NCBI GenBank assembly: GCA_021324855.1
Contig: JAJPIG010000020.1
Coordinates: forward strand, 62,001 to 126,000
Reading direction: 5' to 3'
Source: Pseudomonadota bacterium
Lineage (GTDB): Bacteria > Desulfobacterota > Binatia > Binatales > Binataceae
Length of the DNA: 64,000 nt
A program made the translations under genes and the position numbers. Every line of letters starts with the position of its first letter. The first letter of the stretch is position 1. The notes under the pieces are model-generated. The model ran no database searches and was not told the DNA's origin. It worked only from the letters and a program-made list of their open reading frames with translations. Positions 53,905 to 63,922 of the stretch are shown in pieces.

Positions 53905-55211
53905 AGATCGCCGAGTTCGCGCGCGCGATGGTAGAGTTCGTCGCGGAAATCAGGATGCGCCAGCGCGATCAACGCCTCGGCCCGTTCCACGGTCGATTTG
54001 CCGCGCAGGTTCGCGACGCCATATTCGGTCACCACATAGTGCACGTCGGAGCGCGGATCGGTCGCCGGTCCTGCGATGCGTCCGACGATGCGTGAGATCC
54101 GGCCGTTGCCCGCGGTTGAATAGGCGGCGAGAATCGATTTGCCGTCTTTAGAGAGCTGCGCACCGCGCACGAAATCGAGCTGGCCGCCCGGTGCGCTGTA
54201 TTGCTTGCCCGCAATGCTTTCGGAATTCACCTCGCCATCAAGCCCGATCTCCAGAAAGGCGTTGACTGAGACCACACGGTCGTTGCGGCCGATCACGTAA
54301 GGATCGTTTACATAATCGACCGGGTAGGCCTCCATGCTCGAGTTGTCGTTGATGAATTGATAAAGCGCGCGATCACCCGCCGCCAGCGTGTAGACGTTCT
54401 TGTGACGATTGATGTGCTTGAACTTGTTGGTGACCGCGCCCGAACGAATCAGATCGGCGACCGCCGGGGTCATCAGCTCGGTGTGAATTCCGAGATCCCT
54501 GTGATCGTGCAGAGCGGCGCATACCGCGTTGGGCACGCCGCCGACGCCGATCTGCAGCGTCGCCCGCTCCGGGATCAGATCAACGATGTAACGGCTGATT
54601 ACGCGGTCGGTCGCCGTGATCGGCCGGCTCGGCAATTCCGGCAGCGGCGTCTCGTTCTCGACGATCGCATCGACCTCGTTCACATGCAGCGCACAATCGC
54701 CGAACGCGCGCGGCATGTTAGGGTTGACCTCAACGATCAGATGGCGCGCGGCGCGCGCCGTCGGAATCGTGTAGTCGCTGTTGGTGCCGCAACTGAAGAA
54801 GCCGCCCTTGTCCATCGGCGACACCATCACGATGAACGCATCGATACCGATCTCGGCGAGTATCCGCGGCATCGCGCTGAAATTGCCCGGCATGTACGAG
54901 AGCACCTGGCGCTTGTCTTCCGCCCCGCGGCGCATCAGCTCGCGCTCCACGATAGTCGGGAAGAAGGGATGCGGCTTGATGATGTCGAGGTACTCATACT
55001 TCAAAATGGTCATCATCGCGGCCGGCGCGGAATGCGAGTAATACACTCGGAGATGCTTGATTTCTCCCGCCTTGACGCGATTTTCGAGCGCCTGCAATAA
55101 AGCGGGCGGCTCGCTCATCGCCATCCCCATCGAGAGACTGCCGCGCGCCGGAATGAGGCGGACGGCATCCTCTGGCGACCTCAGCTTGGATCGGTATTCT
55201 GATTCGTACAT
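53901..55211 (-). CDS. acetyl-CoA hydrolase/transferase family protein (4-hydroxybutyrate CoA-transferase type)
   Basis: 436 residues of the two-domain family I CoA-transferases. GIHTELMTPAVADLIRSGAV, QIGVGGVPNAVCAAL and the C-terminal YVVTEYGVANLRGKS are conserved. Transfers CoA between acetyl-CoA and short acids, or hydrolyses it. Single gene; tail overlaps the Met-rich gene by four bases on the other strand. Confidence 0.9.
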   Translation of the reverse strand: MYESEYRSKLRSPEDAVRLIPARGSLSMGMAMSEPPALLQALENRVKAGEIKHLRVYYSHSAPAAMMTILKYEYLDIIKPHPFFPTIVERELMRRGAEDKRQVLSYMPGNFSAMPRILAEIGIDAFIVMVSPMDKGGFFSCGTNSDYTIPTARAARHLIVEVNPNMPRAFGDCALHVNEVDAIVENETPLPELPSRPITATDRVISRYIVDLIPERATLQIGVGGVPNAVCAALHDHRDLGIHTELMTPAVADLIRSGAVTNKFKHINRHKNVYTLAAGDRALYQFINDNSSMEAYPVDYVNDPYVIGRNDRVVSVNAFLEIGLDGEVNSESIAGKQYSAPGGQLDFVRGAQLSKDGKSILAAYSTAGNGRISRIVGRIAGPATDPRSDVHYVVTEYGVANLRGKSTVERAEALIALAHPDFRDELYHRARELGDL

Positions 55212-55369
55212 CGCCCCTCCGCGGCGTGGATTTCCACACGTCTTTCCAGCATCTTAGGCATCGATGCGATCGTCGTTCACGAGGGTAGCAACCGGGGTGC
55301 CATCAGCTCTTTCCCAAGCGCCAGCCGTCGCCTTGGTCACTGCTCCGTTTCAACACCCCCGAGGCTTCG

Positions 55370-56368
55370 ATGCCAAGTAGCCCGGGCGGGCGCTTCCTGA
55401 TTGCAGTCGCCGGGGTGATCGCGGTGATCGCGGTCGGGATGGTCGGCTACATCGTGATCGAGGGTTTTTCGCCGCTCGACGCGCTCTACATGTCCGTCAT
55501 CACAATCTCGACGGTTGGTTACGGCGAAGTGCATCATCTGGATACAGCCGGCCGAATCTTCACGATGGTGCTGATTGTCGTCGGCGTCGGGACCTTCCTA
55601 TACCTGCTAACTTCAATCGGCGAGATCGTACTCGAGGGACAGCTTCGCGAACATCTGGGAGCGACCGCCATGCACCGCCGGATTCATAATCTAAAAGACC
55701 ATGTGATTATTTGCGGCTTCGGACGTTTCGGCCGGGTCGTCGCCGAGGAACTGCTTGCCAACTCGGTGCCGATCGTCGTGATCGAGCCGGATGATGCGAA
55801 GGAAGCGGCGCTCAACCGGCTCGGCGCACCATACCTGATCGCTTCAGCACTGGACGACGAAATTCTGGAAGAGGCCGGCATCAGAACTGCCCGCGCGCTG
55901 GTCGCCGCCACCGGCTCGGATGCGGACAATGTCTACATCACGCTCTCCGCACGCGAGAAAAATCACGAGCTTCGCATTCACGCCCGCGGCGAGACGGAGG
56001 CCGGTTTGCGCCGGCTGACGCAGGCCGGGGCCAACCAGGTTGTCTCCGCCTATCAGCGCGGTGGAAGCCGCGTCGCAGCGATGATCCTGCGTCCGGCTGT
56101 GGTTGATTTTTTGGAGCTCACGACACCCGGGCGCGGCGACGAAGTCGATCTCGAAGAGATCAGCGTGCAACCCCGGAGTCGCTTGCTGGGACGCAAGATC
56201 GGCGAGATCGAACGCGACAGCCCGCGCCTCCGAATCGTAGCGCTGAAGCGCGGCGACAAAACCTCGTTAATTCCCGATGCGACCACCGCGATCGAGGCGG
56301 GCGACTATCTCGTGGCGGTCGGCGACCGTGCGAGCCTGAGCCGGCTGGCCGAGGGCGTCGGCGCATAG
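55370..56368 (+). CDS. potassium channel with RCK (TrkA-N/C) domains
   Basis: 332 residues: two membrane helices around the selectivity filter TVGYG (48-52), then TrkA-N with HVIICGFGRFGRVVAEELL and a TrkA-C domain. Cytoplasmic gating ring senses nucleotides or ions. Opposite orientation to the small gene that follows. Confidence 0.92.
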   Translation: MPSSPGGRFLIAVAGVIAVIAVGMVGYIVIEGFSPLDALYMSVITISTVGYGEVHHLDTAGRIFTMVLIVVGVGTFLYLLTSIGEIVLEGQLREHLGATAMHRRIHNLKDHVIICGFGRFGRVVAEELLANSVPIVVIEPDDAKEAALNRLGAPYLIASALDDEILEEAGIRTARALVAATGSDADNVYITLSAREKNHELRIHARGETEAGLRRLTQAGANQVVSAYQRGGSRVAAMILRPAVVDFLELTTPGRGDEVDLEEISVQPRSRLLGRKIGEIERDSPRLRIVALKRGDKTSLIPDATTAIEAGDYLVAVGDRASLSRLAEGVGA

Positions 56369-56372
56369 ACCG

Positions 56373-56570
56373 TCACGCGTCAACAACGACTTCGTTGGGG
56401 AACAGGAACGTGGTTGAGCCGTCTTCGAACCGCACCAGGTACATCGTTCGATCGAGATTGTGCATCTCGCGAAGCAACGTCACCACTTCGTTGAAATGGC
56501 TGTGCCCCGATCGATCCCGGACTGGTCGAAGCAGCTCGCAGTGTCTCTCTGATTCTGGCTCCTTGGACAT
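56373..56570 (-). CDS. small hypothetical protein
   Basis: 65 residues, no membrane segment. RTMYLVRFEDGSTTFLFPNE suggests a small beta-barrel. Unrecognised. ATG 56570 is used; a TTG at 56591 would add seven residues. Convergent with the K+ channel gene. Confidence 0.6.
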   Translation of the reverse strand: MSKEPESERHCELLRPVRDRSGHSHFNEVVTLLREMHNLDRTMYLVRFEDGSTTFLFPNEVVVDA

Positions 56571-56741
56571 CCTGGGTTGCCCCTTTTTCAAGTCTTCGAT
56601 TTGGAACGATTCATCTTTTGTGCCATCCGGTTGGCGACGGCTTTCAGCCGCGCTCTGATGCTATCTGCGCCGGTAAGCGGCATTTGGAGACATCAGATTT
56701 GACGGCGATGGATACAACGAGGCGCGCAGGACGGAGCTGCG

Positions 56742-58016
56742 ATGACGCCTGAGCTGAACGTGATTTTAGGACGGCTTGCCGTAGCCCTCGCGCTCGGGTT
56801 GTTGATCGGCCTGGAGCGCGGATGGGAACGGCGCGATGCGCCGGAAGGCGCTCGCACGGCAGGCTTCCGTACCTTCGGCCTGATCGGTCTGCTCGGCGGC
56901 GTCGCGACCGCGCCGATTTCCGGGATGCCGCCGTGGCTCGCCCCTGTAGTCCTGGCGGGACTAGCGATGTGTGTCGCATTCGGGTACTGGCGCAGCTCGG
57001 AGGAAGGCAGGGACATCAGCATGACCACCGCGGTCGCTGCGCTGCTGACGTTCGCCCTCGGCGGCATCGCCGGGGCCGGTGAGCTTACTGTCGCCGCTGC
57101 CAGCGCGGTCGTTGTGACAATCCTGCTCGGCTTCAAACCCGAACTTCATGAGCTGCTGCGGAGGATCGATCGAACCGAGCTCGAAGCGACACTCCGGCTG
57201 TTGTTGATTTCGGTGGTCGTGCTGCCGATCCTGCCCAACCGGACTTTCGGGCCATGGCAGGCGCTGAATCCATATCGGATCTGGTGGATGGTAGTGCTGG
57301 TCGCGGGCATTTCTTATCTCGGTTATCTGGCGAATCGGCTGATTGGCCTGCGCGCCGGCGTGATCGCAACCGCGCTGTTCGGCGGAATGACCTCCTCGAC
57401 GGCAGTTACGGTTACCCTCTCGCGCAAGGAGCACGAGAACCCGGCGGCGCGCAATCTGTTCGTCGCCGGAATCATCGCCGCTTCAGGAATCATGTTTCCG
57501 CGCATGCTGGCGATCGTGGCGATTGTCGCATCTGACCTCGCGATCCCGCTTGCGCCACCGCTGATCATTGCGGCCCTGGTAGCGTTCTGCCTGGGAGCGT
57601 TGATTTGGGGAATCGATCGTCACCGCGCTCCGAGACGTGAGATGCAGAGTGAGTTCCGCAATCCGCTCGATCTTCGCACGGCTCTCGAGTTTGGCGTCTT
57701 CTTCGCGATCATCATGCTGCTCTCACAAGCAGCGCGGCAGATGGCGGGTGCGGCGGGACTTTATATCATCGGCGCGATCGACGGCCTGGTCGATGTCGAT
57801 GCAATCACGCTTTCGGTCGCAACCCTCTGGACGCGCGGCGATGTCGTTCCGAGAGTTGCGGTCATTACCCTTGGAATTGCGGCTGCCGTCAACACGATCG
57901 TGAAGATCGGAATCGCCGGAGTGATCGGCGGGCCGCGGCTCGGATTGTGGGTGGGCGTTCCGATGCTTGCCGCGCTTGTCGCCGGGGCGCTGACGATCGT
58001 GTGGCCGATACTCTGA
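56742..58016 (+). CDS. MgtC/DUF4010 family integral membrane protein
   Basis: 424 residues, about twelve spans. N-terminal MgtC-like part (ALALGLLIGLERGWERRDAP; GFRTFGLIGLLGGVA) and C-terminal DUF4010 (GMTSSTAVTVTLSRKE). MgtC proteins relate to Mg2+/acid stress, but this fusion has no assigned role. Single gene. Confidence 0.85.
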   Translation: MTPELNVILGRLAVALALGLLIGLERGWERRDAPEGARTAGFRTFGLIGLLGGVATAPISGMPPWLAPVVLAGLAMCVAFGYWRSSEEGRDISMTTAVAALLTFALGGIAGAGELTVAAASAVVVTILLGFKPELHELLRRIDRTELEATLRLLLISVVVLPILPNRTFGPWQALNPYRIWWMVVLVAGISYLGYLANRLIGLRAGVIATALFGGMTSSTAVTVTLSRKEHENPAARNLFVAGIIAASGIMFPRMLAIVAIVASDLAIPLAPPLIIAALVAFCLGALIWGIDRHRAPRREMQSEFRNPLDLRTALEFGVFFAIIMLLSQAARQMAGAAGLYIIGAIDGLVDVDAITLSVATLWTRGDVVPRVAVITLGIAAAVNTIVKIGIAGVIGGPRLGLWVGVPMLAALVAGALTIVWPIL

Positions 58017-58037
58017 ACCCGGCCCGCTAACGGAAAG

Positions 58038-58454
58038 TTACTTCAGAAAATCGAGCCAGCCGCGCCGGATGATCGCGTCGAGATAGGGAATCAACTCGCC
58101 GGCCTCCGTCAGTTCTGCGAATCTAACCCAGCGCGCGTCGGTATGCTCATGCGGCCGCAGCCGAATTGATCCAGATGCGCCGCTGGTGCGGCCCACGTAA
58201 AGCGCCTGGATATAGGGCTCGGCGACCGCTTTGTTGAGTCCCAGCATCCGTTCGATTTCGATTGCGAGGCCGGTCTCTTCGGCGACTTCGCGGATCAGGC
58301 ACTCCTCGATGCTTTCGCCGAGGACAAGATGGCCGCCGGGCAGGTCCCAGGCGCCCGGCCTATACGTCATTTCGGGGGCGCGCTTTAGAATCAAAATCCG
58401 ACCGCGATTGACGATTGCGGCGTGCGCGCCGAAGAAGAATCGTTGCTCGGCCAT
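58038..58454 (-). CDS. Nudix hydrolase
   Basis: 138 residues with the Nudix box GGHLVLGESIEECLIREVAE then ETG. Cleaves nucleoside diphosphate derivatives; substrate unknown. ATG 58454 is two bases past the hyuB stop, so it is the last gene of the dehydrogenase-hyuA-hyuB operon. Confidence 0.87.
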   Translation of the reverse strand: MAEQRFFFGAHAAIVNRGRILILKRAPEMTYRPGAWDLPGGHLVLGESIEECLIREVAEETGLAIEIERMLGLNKAVAEPYIQALYVGRTSGASGSIRLRPHEHTDARWVRFAELTEAGELIPYLDAIIRRGWLDFLK

Positions 58455-58456
58455 CG

Positions 58457-60028
58457 TCAGTGATTCGCGCGGCCCCAGCCGCCGCCGCCCGGCGTTTCGA
58501 TCCGGATTCGATCGCCGGCTTGCGCGGTGAAATTGGTCTTGGCGGGGATTCTTACTAACTGTCGCTTTCTGACCAGGAAGTTTGCGCCCGGCTTGGCGTG
58601 GCCGCCGCCGCGGAGCCCCCAGGGCGCGAGCCTGCGCCGCTCGGTCAGAAGACTCACGTTCGACTCGACCAGGCACTCGATCTCGCGGATGAGACCATCG
58701 CCGCCGCGCGCCCGCCCGCGTCCGCCTGAGCCGCGCCGGATGCGATACTCGGTGATGCGCATCGGGTAGTAGGCCTCAAGCGCCTCGATCGGCGTATTAA
58801 GCGTGTTTGTCATGTGAGTATGAATCCCCGATTCTCCGGGCCGACCCGGCGCCGCGCCGGCGCCGCCGGCGACCGTTTCGTAGTACGAAAAATGGCGCGC
58901 ACGAAAACGATCGTAGCCGCCGATCGTCAGGTTCGACATCGAACCCGAACTCGCGGCCGGAATTCGATCGGGCGCGGCCTTGGCGAGGGCGCGAAACAGC
59001 ACATCGACGATGCGCTGTGAGGTTTCGACGTTGCCGCCGGCGACCGCGGCCGGCGGCGTCGCATTGACGACCGTGCCGGGCGGAGCAATCACCTCGATCG
59101 GACGCATCAGGCCTTCGTTGGGCGGCACCGCTTCGGCGGCGAGACATTTCATCGCGTAGAAGGTGGCGGAGAGCGTCACCGCATAGTTGGCATTGACCGA
59201 ACCGCGCACCTGCGCCGCCGAGCCGGTGAAATCGACCCGCGCGCGTCCGCCCCGCACGGCGATAGCAACACGCAATCGGATCGGGCCTGTGCCGAAGCCA
59301 TCGTCGTCAAGGAAATCCTCGGCGCGGTAAGTACCTGGACGCAGCCGCGCGAGCGTCGCGCGCATCAATCGTTCGGCGTAATCCTTCAGCGCGGCCATCG
59401 CGTCCGTCACGAACCGGTAGCCCATCATGTCGGTGAGCGCGAGCAATCGATCGCGGCCCACGCCCAGCGCGGCGATCTGCGCGCGCAAGTCGCCTTCTCG
59501 TTCCTCGGGCACTCGCGTATTCGCTAAAAACAACTCGAACACGTCGCGCGCGGGCTCGCCACCCGCGACGATCTTGACCGGTGGCAGCCGAAAACCTTCC
59601 TGATAGATCTCGGTCGCGAGCGCCATCGAGCCGGGCGCCATCCCGCCGATATCCGCATGATGCGCGCGGTTGGCGGCGAAGGCGAAAGGCCGCTTCCCTC
59701 CGGCGACAAAGATCGGTGCAACCAAAGTGAGATCGGGCAGATGCGTTCCGCCGGCGAACGGATCGTTGACCGCGGCGATATCGCCGGGCGCAAGCTCAAG
59801 CCGCTCAATCGCCGCACGCACCGAGAGCGGCGTCGTTCCGAGATGCACCGGGATGTGCGCGGCCTGGGCCACCAGCTCGCCGCGCGCGTCGAACAGCGCG
59901 CACGAGTAGTCGCGCCGCTCTTTGATGTTGGGTGAAAAGCCGGTCTGGCCGAGCACCACGCCCATCTCCTCAGCAATCGCGCCGAGTCGGCTGTTCATCA
60001 CCGCGAGCGCCACCGCGTCGAGCTTCAT
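58457..60028 (-). CDS. hydantoinase B / oxoprolinase family protein (second copy)
   Basis: 523 residues, shorter than the copy at 1.1 kb. MNSRLGAIAEEMGVVLGQTG, NVETSQRIVD and GGGGWGRA end are typical. Overlaps hyuA by four bases. Divergent enough by eye from the first copy (length, context) to be a separate enzyme rather than a recent duplicate. Confidence 0.9.
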   Translation of the reverse strand: MKLDAVALAVMNSRLGAIAEEMGVVLGQTGFSPNIKERRDYSCALFDARGELVAQAAHIPVHLGTTPLSVRAAIERLELAPGDIAAVNDPFAGGTHLPDLTLVAPIFVAGGKRPFAFAANRAHHADIGGMAPGSMALATEIYQEGFRLPPVKIVAGGEPARDVFELFLANTRVPEEREGDLRAQIAALGVGRDRLLALTDMMGYRFVTDAMAALKDYAERLMRATLARLRPGTYRAEDFLDDDGFGTGPIRLRVAIAVRGGRARVDFTGSAAQVRGSVNANYAVTLSATFYAMKCLAAEAVPPNEGLMRPIEVIAPPGTVVNATPPAAVAGGNVETSQRIVDVLFRALAKAAPDRIPAASSGSMSNLTIGGYDRFRARHFSYYETVAGGAGAAPGRPGESGIHTHMTNTLNTPIEALEAYYPMRITEYRIRRGSGGRGRARGGDGLIREIECLVESNVSLLTERRRLAPWGLRGGGHAKPGANFLVRKRQLVRIPAKTNFTAQAGDRIRIETPGGGGWGRANH

Positions 60029-62034
60029 CGTGCGGACTCCAGGTGCAGATTACCGTAATCGTCGACGCGCAGCGTGAACCCCGGCGCCACGTAGGCGGTG
60101 GTCGAAAGCTCGACGATCAAGCACGGTCCGGCCATCCGGAGGCCCGCGCCCAGGTCGTCGCGCGAGTAGACCGGAATCGTCCGCTGACGATCCCCGACCA
60201 GCGCCGCGATTCGACTGATGGCAGACGGCCGGCCGCGTGATTTCGCGATGTGCGCAGGCGCAGGCGCGCGCTCGCCGCTGCTCGCGCGCAAACGCAGGTT
60301 AACGACTTCGACCGGTGCATCGGGGGCGTTGTGGCCGAAGGTCCGCCGATGAGCTGCGTGGAAATCAGCGATGAAGCGCGGCGTCAGCGGGACGGCAAGT
60401 TCGTACGATTGCCCGCGATAGCGCATATCGGCCCAGAGCTCGTAACGGATGCGGCCGGGCCGCGCTCCTTCTGCGGCAAGCTCGCGCGTTGCCCGGTCGA
60501 TCAGCGGGCGTGCCCGCCTGCACAGGCGCGCAAAAACCGGGGCGGCCTCGCGAATCGTGATCGAGTATTCGCGGCCGAGCGGCGATCCCAGCGCGCCCCA
60601 CGCGCAGAGCAGTCCTGGATTGCGCGGCATCACGATACATCGGATGCCGAGGTCGAGGGCCAGTTCGCACGCGTGCATGGGACCGGCGCCGCCGAAGGCC
60701 ATGAGCGCGAAATCCCGCGGATCGAAGCCGCGTTCGATGGTGATCACACGAATCGCGCGTTCCATGTTGGCATTGACAACCCGAATCACCCCGCGGGCCG
60801 TGGCGAGCGCATCCAATTTGAGCGCGCGACCGAGCCGTCCTATCGCGCGTGCCGCGCGCTCCGGGAAAAGCTTCATCCGGCCGCCGAGAAAATTCGCGGC
60901 GGCAAGACGTCCCGCCACGAGATCAGCATCGGTAACGGTCGGCGCCTCGCCGCGGCCGTAGCAGGCGGGGCCGGGGTCCGCGCCGGCGCTCTCGGGTCCG
61001 ACCCGCAGCGATCCGCCCGCATCGACGGTCGCGAGCGATCCGCCGCCCGCGCCGACGGTGTGAATATCGACCACCGGCGTCCGGACCGCGTAGCCGGCGG
61101 GATAACTGAGTGTGCGGATATGCTCGCGGCGATCGAACAACGAGACGTCGGTCGAGGTGCCGCCCATGTCGAAGGTGATGAAGCGATCGACGCCAAGCGT
61201 GCGCACCAGCGCCGCCGCGCCGATTACGCCGGCGGCCGGCCCTGAAAGAATCGTGCGCACCGGTTCGCGCCGGGTCGCTTCCGCGCCGACCGCGACGCCG
61301 TTGGATTGCATCACGCGCAATCGCGCCGGCGACAGGAGACGTTCGAGATGCTCCAGATGCGAGACCATCCGCGGCGCAACGTATGCATTGACGACGGTGG
61401 TCGAGAGCCGCTCGTACTCGCGATATTCGGGAAGGATTCGATGCGATACCGACAGCGGGAGGCCGAGTGGGGCGAGGGCGCGCGCCAATGCCGCTTCGCT
61501 GCGCGGGTTGGCGTAGCAATGCAGCAGGCAGACGGCGAAAGCCCCGGCGCGGCTCCGGCGCGCCGCGCGGACCGCGCGCGCTATCGCGGCGCGCGTCAAT
61601 GGGCGAATGATCCTGCCGTCGAACAGGGTCCGCTCCTCAACTTCAAAGCGCAGGGAGCGATCGACGAGCGGAGCGGGACGGGAAGGCGCGAGCGCATAGA
61701 GATCGTCGCGATTCTGACGTCCGATCTCGATCAGATCGGCCAAGCCGGCGTTGGTGAACAGCGCCACGCGCGCTCCCTTGCCTTCAAGCAGCGCATTGGT
61801 CGCGACGGTCGTGCTGTAGGTGACCATCGTCGGCGTCACGCCGGCCAGCATCTCGCGGATTCCCGCGACCACGGCGCGCGCCGGATCGTCGGGCGTCGAG
61901 AGCACCTTGTGCACACGAATTTCGTTGCCGATCAGCGCAACCAAATCGGTGAATGTACCGCCGGTATCGATACCGACCAGGACGGCTTGGCCGCTCGCGT
62001 TGCCCGGCTTTCCCGAGCGCCCGCTACGCGGCAC
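60025..62034 (-). CDS. hydantoinase A / oxoprolinase family protein (second copy)
   Basis: About 669 residues with VLVGIDTGGTFTDLVALIGN and FITFDMGGTSTDVSLF, the two ASKHA phosphate motifs. No ATG fits; GTG 62034 is likely, overlapping the dehydrogenase end by 11 bases. The upstream alcohol dehydrogenase suggests an alcohol/ketone or cyclic amide route. Confidence 0.88.
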   Translation of the reverse strand: MPRSGRSGKPGNASGQAVLVGIDTGGTFTDLVALIGNEIRVHKVLSTPDDPARAVVAGIREMLAGVTPTMVTYSTTVATNALLEGKGARVALFTNAGLADLIEIGRQNRDDLYALAPSRPAPLVDRSLRFEVEERTLFDGRIIRPLTRAAIARAVRAARRSRAGAFAVCLLHCYANPRSEAALARALAPLGLPLSVSHRILPEYREYERLSTTVVNAYVAPRMVSHLEHLERLLSPARLRVMQSNGVAVGAEATRREPVRTILSGPAAGVIGAAALVRTLGVDRFITFDMGGTSTDVSLFDRREHIRTLSYPAGYAVRTPVVDIHTVGAGGGSLATVDAGGSLRVGPESAGADPGPACYGRGEAPTVTDADLVAGRLAAANFLGGRMKLFPERAARAIGRLGRALKLDALATARGVIRVVNANMERAIRVITIERGFDPRDFALMAFGGAGPMHACELALDLGIRCIVMPRNPGLLCAWGALGSPLGREYSITIREAAPVFARLCRRARPLIDRATRELAAEGARPGRIRYELWADMRYRGQSYELAVPLTPRFIADFHAAHRRTFGHNAPDAPVEVVNLRLRASSGERAPAPAHIAKSRGRPSAISRIAALVGDRQRTIPVYSRDDLGAGLRMAGPCLIVELSTTAYVAPGFTLRVDDYGNLHLESAR

Positions 62035-62980
62035 GGAGAAGGACCTTGAAGTTCGAGCTGATGGCGGCCGCATCCATCGCCGCGACCGCATCGTCGAGCG
62101 AAAAGACCGCCGAGATAAGCGGCGTAGGATCGACGCGGCCGGCCGCAAGCGCGTCGAGCGCGGGTCGAAACCGGCCGCATCGCGAGCCGATGACGGTGAT
62201 TTCGTTGACGACCAGCGGCGCGAGGTTGAGCGCCGCCGAGGCGGCCGCGGTGCTCTTCAGGATCAATCGCCCGCGGGGACGCACGAGTTCAATCGCGCGG
62301 AGGAGCCCCGTGGCATGCCCGGTCGCGTCGATCACGACGTCGAAGCCGGGTCTGAGGTCAGCTTCAAGCGATACTTTAACTCCGAGCGCGGCGAGACGAT
62401 CGAGCTTGTCCCGATGATGTCCGCCGACGACGGGGGTGAGGCCCTCGGCGTTGAGCGCGAGCGCGACGATCGCGCCGAGGCGGCCGTCACCGAGAATTGC
62501 CGTGGATTCGGATGGTTCGATCCGGGTCTGCTCGAAAATTTCGTAAGCGGCGGCGAGCGGTTCGCAGAAAACCGCGGCGCGATCGGAAAGCGAGTCGGGA
62601 ACCGAAATCAGGTTGTCATCGGGCAGGGTGAGATAGTCCGCGAAGGCGCCGTCGCGGCCCGAAATTCCGAGCACCGTGCGCGCCGCGCAATGCCGTCCCA
62701 TTCCGCGCCGGCACCATTCGCATCCGGGAGCGCCGCATGCGGCGTTAATTTCGCCGACCACGCGCCGGCCAACCAGTTCCGGGCGGGCGCTCTCGACGAC
62801 GCGCCCGACAAATTCATGGCCGGGCACGCCGCGATAGGTCATGTAGCCGCGGGCGAGTTCGAGGTCGGTGCCGCAGATGCCCGCGAGTTCGACGCGCACG
62901 ATCGATTCGCCGGGTCTGGCCGCCGGATCCGGATAGTCCCGGCGCAAACTCAGCTCGCGATCGAGAAACAGGGCGCGCAT
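62024..62980 (-). CDS. zinc-dependent medium-chain alcohol dehydrogenase
   Basis: 318 residues. Catalytic zinc ligands Cys36 (AGICGTDLE) and the His of GVPGHEF; four Cys of the structural zinc site in CGAPGCEWCRRGMGRHC; Rossmann loop AILGDGRLGAIV. First of a four-gene operon with hyuA, hyuB and a Nudix gene. ATG 62980; longer frame not used. Confidence 0.9.
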   Translation of the reverse strand: MRALFLDRELSLRRDYPDPAARPGESIVRVELAGICGTDLELARGYMTYRGVPGHEFVGRVVESARPELVGRRVVGEINAACGAPGCEWCRRGMGRHCAARTVLGISGRDGAFADYLTLPDDNLISVPDSLSDRAAVFCEPLAAAYEIFEQTRIEPSESTAILGDGRLGAIVALALNAEGLTPVVGGHHRDKLDRLAALGVKVSLEADLRPGFDVVIDATGHATGLLRAIELVRPRGRLILKSTAAASAALNLAPLVVNEITVIGSRCGRFRPALDALAAGRVDPTPLISAVFSLDDAVAAMDAAAISSNFKVLLRAA

Positions 62981-63083
62981 CGACGTTGATCGAGAAGCGG
63001 CGCCGCGACCTGTGCGCCGCGGGAGACATTCGAGATGGAACGCGCGGTGACTTCCAGCGCGGGCAATGATCCGAACCGCAGCG

Positions 63084-63416
63084 CTACTTCGCCGCGCTCT
63101 TTTCAGAACCCGATGATTTTGCCGTCTCGGACGACGATGACGGCTTGGCGGTGTCGGATGACGATCCGGAGTCAGCCTTCGAACTCGCGGCGCCATTAGC
63201 CGTCGAATCGGATTTGGTTTCTTTCGAATCGGACTTGGACGAACGGGCGTAGTCGGTTACGTACCATCCTGAGCCCTTGAGGACAAACGAGGTCCGCGAA
63301 ACCAGTCGCTCGACCTTGCCATTGCAGGTCGGACATTTACGGACAGGCGCGTCTGTAATGCGCTGCATCAGCTCGAAGGTTCCACATTTGGGGCAGTGAT
63401 ATTCGTAGATCGGCAT
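63084..63416 (-). CDS. FmdB-family zinc ribbon protein
   Basis: 110 residues. Starts MPIYEYHCPKCGTFELMQRI and has the second CPTC pair, giving a zinc ribbon; then a low-complexity Ser/Lys/Ala tail. Family once linked to formamidase regulation; real function unknown. Separate gene. Confidence 0.9.
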   Translation of the reverse strand: MPIYEYHCPKCGTFELMQRITDAPVRKCPTCNGKVERLVSRTSFVLKGSGWYVTDYARSSKSDSKETKSDSTANGAASSKADSGSSSDTAKPSSSSETAKSSGSEKSAAK

Positions 63417-63580
63417 ACTGGTCGGAGCGAAAATCCTCTTGAATTTAGGTAAACATCCACGTGCTGATTGTCAACGATGCCCCATAGTGCTGATTTTCCC
63501 TGGTTCAGGTTTTCTGAATCAGCCGAATGAATAGGCGGTAAACGCGAATCGTCTGTGAGTCTGGAGCGGTGAGGTCGGAA

Positions 63581-63922
63581 ATGTTGGCAAGACGGCCGAC
63601 TATTGTCAGGTGCGGTGTGCTGCTGGCGGTCTGTTTCTGCCTGTTCACTTTTGCTCAGCTTGCCCGACCCCTCGCGTCCACGACTCTACACCACCGCCCA
63701 CAAATTGCGGCGAAGCACGATAACCTCACGCGCAATACCCTGGAAGAAGTAGGCGGGCAAGGACCAACTGTCTCGGCATACAGCACACTCGAATCGAGCG
63801 ATCTGCCGCCAAAACTTGCGCCGCAGCAGCCGCGCGTCCAGCAAGGGTATGCGCGATCTTGGCCGCTTGGCTACATTCCGGTTCATCGCCGAATCCCTCC
63901 TCCGCCTGACGACGCCCACTAG
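63581..63922 (+). CDS. small secreted hypothetical protein
   Basis: 113 residues with a hydrophobic signal-like start (CGVLLAVCFCLFTFAQLA) and a Pro-rich C-terminus (HRRIPPPPDD). No family recognised. GTG 63569 and ATG 63581 are both possible. Coding bias is weaker than neighbours, so it may not be real. Confidence 0.4.
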   Translation: MLARRPTIVRCGVLLAVCFCLFTFAQLARPLASTTLHHRPQIAAKHDNLTRNTLEEVGGQGPTVSAYSTLESSDLPPKLAPQQPRVQQGYARSWPLGYIPVHRRIPPPPDDAH

